Positions 1 to 11,340 of a stretch of 64,000 bases of DNA are shown here, one piece after another. The stretch covers positions 186,001 through 250,000 of the forward strand of contig JAGVSM010002688.1 in the NCBI GenBank assembly GCA_022494885.1, written 5' to 3'. The position numbers and the translations under genes were made by a program. The DNA is from Micrasema longulum. Its lineage: Eukaryota > Arthropoda > Insecta > Trichoptera > Brachycentridae. How positions within the stretch are numbered: position 1 is the stretch's first letter; every line of letters begins with the position of its first letter. Below the pieces are notes generated by a model. The model was given only the letters and a program-made list of their open reading frames with translations. It had not been told where the DNA came from and did no database searches.

Positions 1-621
1 AGTTTTTAACTTAAATTTACAACACTGATCAATGTTATGATGATGACGTATCAACAACTGTGCAACAAATATAATAGTACATATTTTCAATCCATTATCA
101 AATGAAGTTTTACTAAAAACATGATTTAAAAATTATTTTTTCGCTCGCCAATGTCAAAATACATATTTGAGATATGTAATATGCAATATGTTTTTAAAAT
201 ACATTAAATGAATATGAAATATTTCTAAAAACATGTTGATGTGTGTTATGTCAGAGGCAAATAATAATTATCAATGTTGCAGTGTCTCAGTAAAACATTT
301 TGTATTATTTTTTAAATAATATTCCACACACAAAATATTCAACGGAAGAAGTCTGACAAGAAACAATAAAGGTTTACGTGTGGCAGGAGAGCCATAGATA
401 AATACGGATTTGTTAGTGTTGCCACTTTCTAATTCGTCTTTGTAATTAAATTGTCGAAGGGTTTTCAAGACAAAGCAATCGAGATGCCCAATCGACTATT
501 GTCGAGTGGGTGACAAAATGTCACATCTTTCCAGCATACGACTCCTGTTACGCAAGGGGACTACGAAAAAACAGGTTTTAAAAAAAATAAAATTTTTTTT
601 TACGTTTTCCACCCCTATTTT
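1..621. other. AT-rich stretch without recognisable gene
   Basis: No ORF here resembles a protein I know. Positions 489-535 (a tract with GTCGAGTGGGTGACAAAATG and then ATCTTTCCAGCAT) recur with small changes at 21866-21912, so this is part of a dispersed repeat of unknown class. Confidence 0.5.
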
Positions 622-800
622 ATTACGTCCACCTCGTGATCGAGTGCAAAAGGTCGTGGATTCGATTTCCGACGTGGAATATTGATTTATAAAACTTTTT
701 TACACTAAAATATTTCATGGTCTCAGGATTGGCCACTGAAGGGTTGTGTAGTCTTTGTGTCACAAAGATAATAAAGATTCTCTGTGGGTGGTGTACCAAA
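622..800 (+). mobile_element. SINE-A, degenerate copy
   Basis: The stretch reads like the SINE-A head (CCACCTCGTGATCGAGTGC for the A-box side, GTGGATTCGATTTCCGACG for the B-box side) followed by the family body (ACACTAAAATATTTCATGGT). It has lost the 3' part seen in the intact copy at 37897-38152. It is probably an old copy. Confidence 0.55.
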
Positions 801-1480
801 TAAAATAATCATAAGTTCTCACAAGAGATCGCAATCAAGCACAAAGTTGAAGTAATTGATAATCCCATTTAAAATTATGATCTACCCAAATACTTATACT
901 CCTCTACAAACGCTATAAGTTCACAATACATAGGTAAGAGAAACCATCATGTAATAAATTTATGCACTGAGCAATAATATTAGGAAAAATAATGACATAT
1001 TATTTTGCATAGAGAGATTTTACGTACAAGCTTTTAGTTTTTTTTTCTTGCATTTATAATAAAACCATAGCAATGAGCCCAATTTAACAATTTATTAAAA
1101 TCATTTTGCAGTATCTCTTGAGATTCTAAAGGGTTTTTATTAAAAGTAACTAGTGCGGTGTCATCTACAAATATAAATCTCCTTACTTCATTGAAAACAA
1201 TTCAAATCATTGACACATATATTTTTATTAATGTTCTAATGAATATTGAAAGAAAATCTAAACTATATCAAAATGAGTAGTGGGTAAGAGTGGGTACCTG
1301 CATCAAAATCAACAGACGATACATATTTTTTTAACACATCTATTTTTAAAAGTAAGCAGAACACAGTAAAAAAATAAAGTTCAACAAATAATACATTATT
1401 TTTTATACAAAAACACTGGGTTACATATTTGAAAAAATAATAAATGAGATGTATCTATGAACTGTTTTTATTATTATGTT
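801..1480. other. AT-rich stretch, nothing recognised
   Basis: Homopolymer A/T runs and short ORFs only. No conserved protein motif or repeat shared with the rest of the window was seen. Confidence 0.4.
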
Positions 1481-2095
1481 ATACAATGTTAGTTAGATTC
1501 ATTAACACACAGAAGAGACATCTTCGATCAGATCCTGCTTTACAAAATTGTGAATAATAAATTTGATACCCTAGAACTAATTAATCTACTTGCTTACCGT
1601 GTCCCCTGGTCCCCTCCAGACAGACTAGACTGATATTTTCTATATTCCTAACATTCGAACTAATCATCGGAGACATTCTACCATCCCTCGTATATGTAAA
1701 ACAATTGACAATAATATAATAAGTACAGAAGAGAACTAATGGGCTTGATTCAGAATAACAGAGAATAGACGGTTTGTTTTTTATTTCTCGTCGTCAAATT
1801 AAATCCAATTATCCACTTCCACTTTCCTTTATTCCTCTTCCGCCCTCCTCATCAATTTCCTTCTTTTCCTTCCCACTATCTTTCTGATTTGTCCATATTT
1901 ATTTTATTTTATATTATTTATTTTTTGTATAGTTTAAGCCGTCGCGTCGTCACTTGATTTTAGTGTAATTAAGTGAATACATGTTACTGGATGACAGCAA
2001 GCTCTACTATTGTTTTACATATATTTTTTATGGTTTTGATTTTTTTCCATTTAACCTGTACATCTGTTTGTATAATAAATAAATATAATTATAAA
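1481..2095 (+). mobile_element. LINE 3' end fragment (non-LTR retrotransposon)
   Basis: Positions 1529-1629 translate as a C-terminal reverse-transcriptase tail with ILLYKIVNNKFDTLELI and LAYRVPWSPPDRLD before a stop. A pyrimidine-rich 3' UTR follows and ends in AATAAATAAATATAATTA at about 2080. This matches the layout of the other LINE tails in the window. It is 5'-truncated, as LINE copies usually are, and not functional. Confidence 0.55.
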
Positions 2096-2744
2096 TTTCG
2101 TAGCTGTAACAAAACTTATTTATAGTTTCTGTTAATCAAAAATACTTTAAGACGTGCTAATGAGTAAAGATACCTTACATTACAAACAATAATTACACTT
2201 TTTACAACAAAATATGATACTTGGAGAGCCGTAATGCAACACCCCTAATGACATAAAGATAAATTATGTATGCATATATAATCTCCCTTCGATTTTGAAT
2301 TGGTGGTTATATTTGAAATCATTGTATTTTTCAGTTAATTAATTATAAATCTTAACACGCGATGGCTGCAGAATTAAGAATGTGGTAGATAAAACAAACA
2401 AACCGTTGAAAAATAATTAATTACTACTATTTAATACCAAGTTTATACTCGCTTACATTCTGAATACTTAGATTAATGCTGGAAAGTAATTTATGTAATA
2501 TTATCTTTGTTGGTATCATATCTAGGGAGATTATTCATATTCATCGTGTGTAATTTCATTAAGGTAATGATTGTGATTTATCAAACAAACGTACATAATA
2601 TGTATATTGAAACACTTATACTACTCAAGTTAAAGCTTGTACTTTTTATACATATGTAGCATGCGATGTAATAACAGACTACAACAGTTATAATATCCGT
2701 TCATGAGGTGTAATGTGCAGTAACTTCAAAAATATAAAATAAGT
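2096..2744. other. AT-rich stretch, nothing recognised
   Basis: No protein-like ORF, tRNA-like segment or repeat shared with other parts of the window was found. Confidence 0.4.
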
Positions 2745-3370
2745 AAGTTAGTACAAATAAATGGACAAGAATGTTTTCAATGTTTAAAATATATATTTAA
2801 GAACCAAAATTTATTTACAAGCAATTCAAATAGATCAAATCAAAGAAGAAATCGTGTGTTAGAAATACCACATTGTAAAACGAGGCTCGCACAGAGACAT
2901 GCATATTTTATTGGCCCAAAAATTTTAAATTATTTTTTTACGGATAATATCTCATTAATTCCAAACGTTCAAAATTTTCCTTATTTTAAAAAATATGCAC
3001 TATCCTGGATTCAAACTAAAGATATGAACTCTTTTTTTCCATGATTTATTTTGTTGCCCTTTAATAATAAGGAATATTTTTTATTTCCTTTTTTAATTAC
3101 TGTAAAAAAAAATGCCATAAAATCTTTAACAGAATATTTTAAATTTTCTTTCTTATGTTACACAAAAATTATAACTGTCCATTATTTATTATAGGAGCAA
3201 AAATTCATTAACATTTTCTTGTATACCCACGAACAGGCCATGCCTTAGTGGGATTTTATGTTTACTTTTTTTACTATTAATATGTATTTCATTGCTATTT
3301 ATGCTTTATTTTTTGAATACTCTGTTTTATCACTTACGTTTACTATATTTATTTTTTTTTAAATGTAGAT
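2745..3370 (+). mobile_element. LINE-D 3' fragment
   Basis: The reading frame at 2840-3044 has CKTRLAQRHAYFIGPK, FFTDNISLIPN and LSWIQTKDMNSFFP and then a stop. The same peptide and 3' UTR (GTATACCCACGAACAGGCC, ending in T-rich DNA) recur at 35890-36500. This is the C-terminal tail of a non-LTR retrotransposon polyprotein plus its UTR. It is 5'-truncated and inactive. Confidence 0.7.
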
Positions 3371-3700
3371 AGGTAGTAAAAAATGTATAGAAATCTTAAT
3401 TTGTTTGGTAAATTTTATACTCCCACTTTCTTTCATACATTCTCTACCACTCTTTGCCATTTTTTTTATTTTACCTTCCCACTCTCTCCATGTTTTGCCG
3501 GTATTTATTTTCTTTCAAAATATTGTTCAAATGAGTACTTTTTAATACATATTTTTTAATTTTAATAAATATGGTTAAATTAGTGACTACATCCATTTAG
3601 ATAGGAGGCCTCATTATGTCTTCTTGTTTTTTAAGTATGTATTATTTTAAGTATTGTATCCTGTACATCTGTTTGCATAAAATCAAATAAATGTTCTTAT
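3371..3700 (+). mobile_element. LINE 3' UTR-like fragment
   Basis: A pyrimidine-rich stretch (CATTCTCTACCACTCTTTGCC) followed by CCTGTACATCTGTTTGCATA and AATAAATG resembles the end of the LINE fragment at 1481-2095, which has CCTGTACATCTGTTTGTATA before its A-rich tail. Only UTR remains, so strand and class rest on that similarity. Confidence 0.45.
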
Positions 3701-3857
3701 ACTTAAGAAAATATATACAAAAAATATTCGTTTAATAACCATGATTTTTTTTTTAGATCAATGCGCAAAAAAATCATTAATTTCAACTTAAGCATTATAT
3801 CAGTCACCGAGTGAACGCTTAGGGTAAGTGTACATAAGAGCGGTATTTTAAAAGAAT

Positions 3858-4030
3858 AGGGTTATGGTCCCCTGGCTAGTGTTGCGGACTCACGGATCAG
3901 AGGTCCGAGGTTCGAACCGCACCTACCTCAACTTGATTCCCATTTTCTATGTTCTATGTTTACAATTCGTTGAAAATGGCTCCAAAAATCTAAATATTTG
4001 GGTAAATAATAAAAACACAAATGTTTCCAT
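3858..4030 (+). mobile_element. SINE-B (tRNA-derived)
   Basis: The head is tRNA-like. An A-box-like GGCTAGTGTTGCGGAC is followed by the B-box GAGGTTCGAACC. The body contains TCGTTGAAAATG and CTAAATATTTGGGTAAATAA. Minus-strand copies lie at 46318-46500 and 33890-34022. RNA polymerase III would transcribe an intact copy from the internal promoter, and a LINE would supply the transposition machinery. Confidence 0.75.
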
Positions 4031-4398
4031 TTCCTTAAATAAAAATAAATAATTGTAAAAAAAAGTGTTCGTTTCTGGATAAACAGTTTTTTTCCCAAAT
4101 TTAATGTGCTGTGTGTAGTTTGTAATATTTAAGTACCCAATAATAAATAAATTGCAAAAAAAGTTCTGACTGTGACAAGAGAAGAGAAACATACTTTAAA
4201 TTAACAAGCTGGATATAACGACGGACGGGAGACGATACTAATCCTAAGCACAAAAGAGTTTTAAAATGCCCATATAAATTATTTTAACCATAATAATGGA
4301 CGCTGCAATGCGATCCGAAACGTTGGTTAAGAGTGCGAAAGACACAGGGCACAATATCCTAAAAATATATATGTGCACCTGAAGGGCCGTGAAAATCT
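4031..4398. other. Unassigned intergenic stretch
   Basis: A segment near 4298-4350 (GGACGCTGCAATGCGATCCG, then AAACGTTGG) has a composition unlike its AT-rich surroundings and may be a transposon remnant. I cannot classify it. Confidence 0.3.
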
Positions 4399-4407
4399 AA
4401 AGAAATT

Positions 4408-4671
4408 CAATTCATCATCATCATTCTATTTTCGCACCCAATGGTTCATAGGGCACTGCATTGGTACACCAATCGCAGCGTATCTTGATCATATTTGTTA
4501 CATGATGGTAAGATGATAAGTCTTGCGCTTCAGGTACCAGTCCTGAGATTATGAAATTTTCTAGTGTGCTATCCTTTTAAAGAAATAGTTCATTTCAACC
4601 ATGTCGGGAATCGAACCCGAAACCTCTTACATGGTAGGCAAACGCACTGACCATTACGCCAAGAGGCCGAC
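4408..4671 (-). mobile_element. SINE-A, full-length copy with target-site duplication
   Basis: Read on the minus strand, the element starts TCGGCCTCTTGGCGTAATGG (A box), continues to GGTTCGATTCCCGAC (B box) and ends in an ATGATGATG tail at 4412-4424. It is flanked by the 9-bp direct repeat AAAGAAATT (4399-4407 and 4672-4680). Intact ends and matching flanks show a genuine LINE-mobilised SINE insertion. The body matches the copies at 37897-38152, 50586-50848 and 58268-58515. Confidence 0.88.
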
Positions 4672-4847
4672 AAAGAAATTAAATTACTACGAGCATAAAT
4701 ACAATAATGTATAAATAGGTAACTACATTCGTACTTTTTTTTAAAAATCAACATGCTTATGAGAGCCCTTATAGATTGGCATTAATTGTATATAATACAA
4801 TAGATTAACTAATCTAAACAATCTTAATACGATTTTGTAACTAAGAT

Positions 4848-5140
4848 TGATGTCCGAGAACGGACGCAGCCTCCTATAACGAGCGTCTTGAGGATGCGGC
4901 GGTGGACACGGCTTGGACACGTGCTGCGCATGTCTCAAGATGACCTTAATCAATGTTGTCTCTTCTATAAACCTGCGGGCTCACGCCGTTCTGGAAGGCC
5001 GTCGATGACGATCTTTCGACGTTATTCGGCGAAACTAAGAGGTGCTGGATTGACGTGGGAGGAGGCAAAAGTGCTGCAACTGGTGATGTCCACATGCTCC
5101 ACTTAGGAGCGGATGTGGAAAAAAAGAAGAAAAAACAATC
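4848..5140 (+). mobile_element. LINE-E 3' tail
   Basis: The frame starting near 4888 reads RRWTRLGHVLRM, then SRRSGRPSMTIFRRYSAKLR and GAGLTWEEAKVL, and stops at CST. This is the conserved post-RT C-terminal tail common to many arthropod non-LTR retrotransposons. Its 3' UTR GGAGCGGATGTGGAAAA and the A-rich end are shared with copies at 17655-17970 (plus) and 62985-63400 (minus). Truncated and inactive. Confidence 0.82.
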
Positions 5141-5524
5141 TTAATATCCATTTAAATGTACAATGGGTTTAGTCATGGCATGATCTTGCTGACATGGAAA
5201 GTGTGTCATTGATCGTCAGGAGTGATCCGCTTGTTTTTTTAATGCATACCTTTGCTGTTGACTGTAACACATTGATAGTGCTGTTGAGTGAGATTTTGTT
5301 GACTGTTTTGAGGATCTTTGGCAGAGAGTAAAAGAATCCGACGTTAGTTCTAAAATTTCCCACAGCATTGGTACGCAATTACGGTAAGATACATTAAGGT
5401 AAATCGGAGTCAGGATATTGTGGGCGCCTAATACATAGTTAGATATAATTTTGTGCAAGAATATTAAACCAGCCAAAACCCTTATGAATTCCTAACTAAA
5501 TATGTGAAAGTATTCTAGACAGTT
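5141..5524. other. Unassigned intergenic stretch
   Basis: Short overlapping minus-strand ORFs (86 aa and 69 aa) show no motif I recognise. Their position just before a minus-strand LINE tail suggests eroded LINE coding sequence. Confidence 0.3.
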
Positions 5525-5830
5525 ATGATAGTTAATTATTTATTTATTTATTTATTCATATTTTTCGCTTACAAACTATAAATTAATAATAAAAATAATG
5601 TGACCTCACTGGGGTTTCCCGTGCCGAGGACACTTAACAATTAAGTTTTTTAAAATTACATTTGAGAATAAACAAAGAAGACTAACTTAAAAAACAAACA
5701 TAATTAACAAATATTCAGACAGTTTTAAAAACAAGGTATTTATATACATCTACATTATTTATATTACAAAACACACAATGAAAACAACAAAAACCTAACA
5801 TAAGCCATACAGTTGTGGAGCAGTTGACTC
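5525..5830 (-). mobile_element. LINE-P 3' UTR fragment
   Basis: The minus strand ends in repeated AAATAAATAAAT at 5533-5556, preceded by GTGACCTCACTGGGGTTTCC (plus-strand reading at 5601-5620) and CGTGCCGAGGACACTTAAC. The same block in the opposite orientation lies at about 32918-33165, and a related plus-strand piece at 15000-15265 has CCTCGGCACGGGAC before its A-rich tail. This is a LINE 3' end with no coding part left. Confidence 0.6.
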
Positions 5831-6026
5831 AGCATTGGTATGGGTGAATGAGACAATCCATTTTACTTCTACCTAGCTCCACTATCCATTTTTTTATAGC
5901 CTTTTTAAACATTTTCTTCCTTTTCTTTTTTATAAGAGTATTTTATCCATTTCTGCTGCAAATTTATAGACATAGGTTAAATCAAATGAATAGATAAACA
6001 AAAAATCATTAAACTAATATAAATGT

Positions 6027-6280
6027 CAACAATATTTTGAATTTGTCCAAATTTTTGTAGACAAGGACTGGATTAAACTCCCTTTAACTTTAACTTCACA
6101 AACATCAACATATGAAAGAATTGAAGGAATATAGATGTTCAAATATAGGCAGAATGGTGAATGTTACACAGTGTGTAAAGTGGCCACTTAAACCAGCCAT
6201 TGACAGGTCATAAGCCCTGTAGATGCCTAGACTTCTATATTACCTTCTCTTGAATGTTCTTCATCTCTGTTGTGAAATGT
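6027..6280 (+). mobile_element. FB-1 repeat, deleted copy with 12-bp direct repeats
   Basis: The copy starts CAACAATATTTTGAATTTGT and ends CTCTGTTGTGAAATGT. It is flanked exactly by the 12-bp repeat TAATATAAATGT (6015-6026 and 6281-6292). After the first 55 bp it jumps directly to the second arm (GGTGAATGTTACACAGTGTG), so the first arm and the centre are missing compared with 30446-31034. No coding potential was seen. Confidence 0.75.
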
Positions 6281-6292
6281 TAATATAAATGT

Positions 6293-7610
6293 CTCTAGAC
6301 TACGACTAGCGGAATACAATTCCTAAAATGAATATTGAAAAATATCATCAAAATTGCTCATTTAAAGTTGTTGGTTTTTAGTTACCATATTTTACCCCTC
6401 GCGTACAAAAATAATAAAGGTGCTAGGATAATTGATGACCGTGTATGAAAACAGATCATTATTACATTATGAACAATATCACTTGTACTACTTAAGTACA
6501 TTATATCTGGTTTTGTCTTCTTCGTCTGGTTTTCACAGTAATGAAGTTTATATTACAAATAAGTGGAGTATCCAAAAGAAGCTAAACGTGTCAGGATGCG
6601 AGCCAGTTTACATAATTTAATTTTTATAAAAAAAGCATCTTATTTAAAGGATTTAAAAGGTTTTTTAAATTTTATAACTTAGATATTCATTTGCATCAGT
6701 AATAAAGTCAATAATGGTTTCTGAAATAAACTTTAAAATAGGGAACGTGCTACCTAAGCTTATGTGCAAAACAGGGACTCCGGTTCAGGACATTAAAGGT
6801 TCTAAAATTATTGTGTTTATTATAATTTTTAAGAATATATAGATATTAGATATTTTCGATTTTTATGTTTTTTAAATATATTCGATATTTTTATTTCTGT
6901 TTTTCTTTTTTTTACATGTTTTTGTAAATACCTCCTCATAATATGTGCATTATAATTGGTAGTTGTGTTGGATTGTAGAGTTAAATAAATAAATTGACTT
7001 TATGACTACTTACGTATTTCTCAATTTCTAACACAGTTATGAATATTTTAGACCAGCAGAAAATGGCTTCATAATTGAAATAGTTAGAGGTAAATCACAA
7101 GAACGCAAATGCATTATATATTTTTTAAATATGTGTTTTTCCATACAATGCACAAAGGTAAATAAATATTATATGTGCATTTTCAAAGGTTCTCCCGGTA
7201 TTTATTAGAAAAGTGGTTAGCTGTAAATGCCGCCAATGCAATGCTGTGTCGGGTATTGTATTGACGCTAATTGTTCGAGCTTTATGGATTCATTGCAATT
7301 GCAATTTTGTACAGGATATTATAGATTTCTTCGGCAAAGTCAAAAAGATACTACAATAGTTTTTTATCTACTTGAGGCATTTTTTTCAATTTGACATAGA
7401 GTCCAGAAATTTGTTCGCCTACGTTATTTGACAGACAGAAGTTTGTGAACCCAAGTCTTAAAGTGTCAAATTGAGAAAATTGGCACGTAAGTTTTATATA
7501 CATATATATTTACATATATGAATGCCTTGTATACTTGGGTAATGGTGTATTTTAGTATTTACACTGTAGTGAGTGCCATGATGAACAAAGGGACGGGTGC
7601 GTCTCTAAAT
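6293..7610. other. Intergenic, nothing recognised
   Basis: AT-rich DNA. The 62-aa ORF at 6432-6620 has no recognisable motif. The end of one A-rich LINE-like tail (AATAAATAAATTGAC) sits near 6983-6998, but its upstream part cannot be assigned. Confidence 0.35.
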
Positions 7611-7619
7611 TGGTTGACA

Positions 7620-7995
7620 TTAAGAAGTAGTTAAATGATTATGAAAAAAATCAAAGCTTTCGAAACGATAGCCAGACGTACGAATATATCAATACTCCAG
7701 GAACTAGACATGAGAGAAAGTCTTGCATCCATGTGCGAGAAAAAATCCTACAGTTATTTGGACATATTTTCAGGTGGAACTCTGATAGTTGGGAGAAAAC
7801 TATCCTCCTGGGAAGTGTCGAAGGGACAAAGTCTGGACGTCAACCGACAAGGCTTAGTCACTGAATTATCAGAATCATAAGAAGAAGAGCACAAGACTGT
7901 TCCAGGTGGAGGGAAACTGTCCACAGATGAGCCATGCCTGGAGTCGGGCGTAATCAGCATCCTCAGACATGAGGCACGGATCGAAGAGAGAGAGA
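7620..7995 (+). mobile_element. LINE C-terminal fragment
   Basis: The frame at 7635 reads RRTNISILQELDMRESLASM. After frameshifts the peptides PTRLSH, RAQDCSRWRETVHR and AMPGVGRNQH follow. This order is the well-known post-RT end of a non-LTR retrotransposon family whose tail reads RPxxRWxDxI and RRAxDRxxWRxxV. Frameshifts and stops make it a relic. Confidence 0.65.
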
Positions 7996-8079
7996 GAAGT
8001 GATTATATACTTATGTTTACCATTACTAGTTGGAAAATACTTTTTAATAAAAAAACAATTATTATAAATAAACTTCATG

Positions 8080-8575
8080 TTAGACCGGAGGTTTTTAACC
8101 CTTTTTTGTCTCATAGACAACGTGTCGATTTTTTCTGTTTTGGGTAGACCCTTAATTTTCTTAATATAGATTTTATACAAATTTGTAAACTTTCAATGTA
8201 AAAAAAGCCTAAGCTTAAAGCTACATGGAGATACTTACGTTGATAGGGTTTTCTGTACAGTGGAAATTTTAAAAATAAAAATATATCTTAAGTAATACAA
8301 AAAAACTAATTAAACTTTGCAAATCTACATAATAACATTTTTAAATAAAATAAACAATAATTTTATGCATGACATGAAAGGTAGGTTCTATCTGTGTTGG
8401 GCGGTATATTACATTTACTGAAAGTCAAAATTTTGGTAACGGTCTGTCTAAATGTGATTCACTCTCGTAGACCCCCATTTACATATCATGCACCCCCAAT
8501 TTTTTTTTACTGACATGAACCCATTGCGGGTTGGAGTAGACCCCGGGAGGTGATTATAGACCACTTTGGGTATGG
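8080..8575. mobile_element. Possible hAT-like non-autonomous element
   Basis: The left part has GGAGGTTTTTAACCCTTTTT, which resembles the CAGNGGTTCTTAACC ends of hAT elements. Inside and at the right are C-rich tracts (AGACCCCCATTTACATATCA, CACCCCCAATTT, GTAGACCCCGGGAGG) typical of such elements. No transposase ORF is present and I could not match the two ends, so the class is tentative. Confidence 0.35.
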
Positions 8576-8587
8576 CTGTGTTATTTG

Positions 8588-8840
8588 ATTAATGATAGAA
8601 CATCCAACATCGTGTCCAACTGGAAGCCGCTACCGGAAGAACAGCCCGGGGGGAATGGGTCCTGCCAGCAGGATTTCTTTTATGGGACGATTTGAATCTC
8701 TGAATATCAGGGTCGTCCTGCTGGCAGTACTTATGCCTCTCAATATAAGACGTGTTTTAGCCATTTTGTTCATAAAAAAATGTAGCTTTTGCCCGTATAC
8801 GGATACCTCGTATTATGCTCACATCCATTTCAGCTAGACT
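8588..8840. other. Unclassified GC-richer segment with inverted repeat
   Basis: CTGCCAGCAGGA (8662-8673) and TCCTGCTGGCAG (8716-8727) form a perfect 12-bp inverted repeat around a 42-bp loop. The segment is clearly GC-richer than its neighbours. An 81-aa ORF crosses it but shows no known motif. It is probably a piece of a mobile element. Confidence 0.4.
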
Positions 8841-10734
8841 GATCGTAGAAACTCGATTTAAAAATTAGCTAAGACAGAAAGAGACGCACTATATATTGAA
8901 AAAAAATTCATTGTAATTTGAATCTTAAAATCCTCACATCGTAACGGAAAGATTTGTGTCAACCGGTAGGACGCCAAATCCTGCTCGTAGGACTCTGGAC
9001 GTTATATCATTAAAATTAACTATTTAACTATGTGAACATACTGTATTTTATTCTAAATTATGTATATCATGCTTAAATATTGATGCAATAAGGAAATATT
9101 ACATAATACGAACATACCGATAAAAATATCTGAAATGGATGTTTTCAAAATCAATATGGATGGATATTGTAGAAAAATGTTTTCATTCATAATTTAAAAT
9201 TTTGTCAAAAAATACGTCTCCACGAAATCGCGACATGTTTGGTTTTGACAGTTGTGATATCGAAATTCGTAACGACGTTATAATTAAATTTTAACGGCCA
9301 CAAGCAAAGGTCAAAATTCAACCGAATCGTGGCGTCTTAGGGGCGTAGCCAATGCAATGAACCGTTTTCGCGGAAATTTAAAGTTATAAAATATTTTTTA
9401 TACTAGGTACTAATAAGTAAAAAAAAATTTAGTCGACAGTATTTAGGACCCTTAAGAATTCATAATTGCATAAAAAATATATATTTCTCCATTATCTTAT
9501 CACATTTATTTTTATTTTGGGCCCACTTGAAAGGGGGGGGGGGGAATTAACATTACATTTGATCTACGAACGCTGACTTTCAGCCTAAATAAATTTAATC
9601 GATGAATAATTTTTAAAAGCTGGCAATTAAGTAATACTTGTTTTTATTTCCATCTATTTTCTTTTTCGTTTTACCGTAACCACAAAGTAGAAAAAAATAA
9701 TTGCAAACAAATAATAAAGACATTATTCACACAGCAACTGTATATTTTCGTTTAAAAATGAATAATACGAATTTGATTAATTAAAACTATAAATTATTGT
9801 AAATAATTAGCTCACACAGCGTGTCTCTATCGCTACTAACATGTGTCTTACCAAATTGAAACTAGATCAAGCAATTAAAAGTTTAAAAAAAACGATTCAT
9901 TCAGAAGAATTAATGTGTGAAATTAATTAATATGGAATTGATCGAGGAACGGAAGCGATTTTGCCGCATCACATACAAAATATAAATGTAGAAACTATGT
10001 AGAGACGCACCGTTATATCTTGTATAAGATCTTAATGTATTTATGAGCTTTAAACTTCCGGCGATTGAAAGTCACAGAAAAAAATTACTAGGTAACTTGG
10101 CTTGATCAAATCACTTAACAGAAGATATACTTCTTGTTTACCGCTAGTTCATTGATTGTAATCACAACGCGAATTCCTAACACACACATTATGTCCAAAT
10201 ATAGAGTATCTTCTAACAAAAAGTTATTGTTAGATTAAAGATGGAACGCAAAAAACATAAAAATTAACATGTAATCCCACTGCAAGCACAAAAGCTTGTA
10301 TTTTTTTTTTGATGTGGTATTTTATTTCGTTTTTTTTTTCGTTTATTTCTTCTGTATTTTTCGCCTTATATGTATTGTTTATAAAAATAAATTGCATCTG
10401 TTTATAAAACGTTTTCAGTAGCTCAATCACAAATAACTATCGACGTGCTAATAAGCGACGTGACAAAAATTTCTCACGTGGATTTTTATCGTATTCGCGA
10501 TCACAATGCAACATCCGTGAATACCTAATATCAAATGTCAAAATATTTACGTTTCGCGACTTAAAATACTGCTTTGCAATCACATATTTGAATTTCACCG
10601 GTGTAAATATGGAAAATAATCCAAAACTGATATTTTTATTTATTATTTGAAATGCTATTTATTGCATTTAGCCGGCGGCGCGGCGGTTGGCAAGGCAAAT
10701 GTCAAAAAAAGCAGTCGCTATAGTAATTGCAATT
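8841..10734. other. Intergenic, no gene recognised
   Basis: AT-rich DNA with a poly-G run at 9533-9544 and only short uninformative ORFs. The GC-rich GCCGGCGGCGCGGCGG at 10671-10686 is the most unusual composition in the stretch. I see no conserved coding region. Confidence 0.4.
9533..9544 (+). repeat. Poly-G run (12 bp)
   Basis: Twelve consecutive G occur in otherwise AT-rich DNA. Such runs are length-unstable, and the exact length may be a sequencing artefact. Confidence 0.8.
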
Positions 10735-11340
10735 TTTTTTTTTATTTGAAAATTTATTTATAAACCCTTACGGATTATTACATTCATTTTACATAGAATA
10801 ATATATACATTTTTCATTCATACCTTGTTGTTCAAAATAATATTTTTTACGTCTTTTGAAAAGTTTGTCTGTCTTTTGTTTAGTTTTTTCTGGTAGTTTA
10901 TTGTATAATTTCAGTCCCTGGTTCATTAGTCTCGATTGTCCTTGTCTTGTTTTAGAAAGTTGTATATGGTATTTGTCTGATATTCTCGTATTATGTCCAT
11001 GTTGACTACAATTTTTTACAAGTTTTAGTTCTTCGTCTACAATTACATTTGTGGCTAATTTATGGATAAATTTTAATGATTCTAGTTGAAAGAGTTCAGT
11101 TATATTTAATTGCTTAGTTTGTTTAAAAAGTTCTCTAGTTAAATAATAAAGGTCATATACTAACTTTAATATTTTATTTTGTTGTCTTTGTAGTCTGTTT
11201 ATGTCATTTTGATATCCTGCTCCCCATAGTAGTTGCGTATAACATATTTTAGTTTTTACATAGGCTTCATACATTAGAATTTTTTCCGTTTTTGGAACTG
11301 AAATTAAATTTTTACTTTTTTTTATTACTTCTGACTATTT
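10735..11340 (-). mobile_element. LINE-G 3' end with RT C-terminal coding region
   Basis: The minus-strand ORF at 10789-11274 (161 aa) reads VYEAYVKTKICYTQLLWG, then NDINRLQRQQNKILKLVYDL and, near the end, KYHIQLSKTRQGQSRLMNQG and LKLYNKLPEKTK. This is the C-terminal reverse-transcriptase tail of a non-LTR retrotransposon. Its 3' UTR and poly-T (10731-10743, read on the plus strand) also form the short insert at 63115-63222. It is one of the longest uninterrupted LINE ORFs here, so it is relatively young, but it lacks everything upstream. Confidence 0.8.

Noticed and set aside
4600..4671. True tRNA gene (tRNA-like sequence with B box)
   Set aside because: It is the head of a SINE-A copy; the body and target duplication continue on its 3' side, and the same head recurs in other copies.
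7754..8180. Minus-strand ORFs over 7.8-8.2 kb
   Set aside because: They are shadows of, or flank, the plus-strand LINE C-terminal fragment at 7620-7995 and lack motifs.
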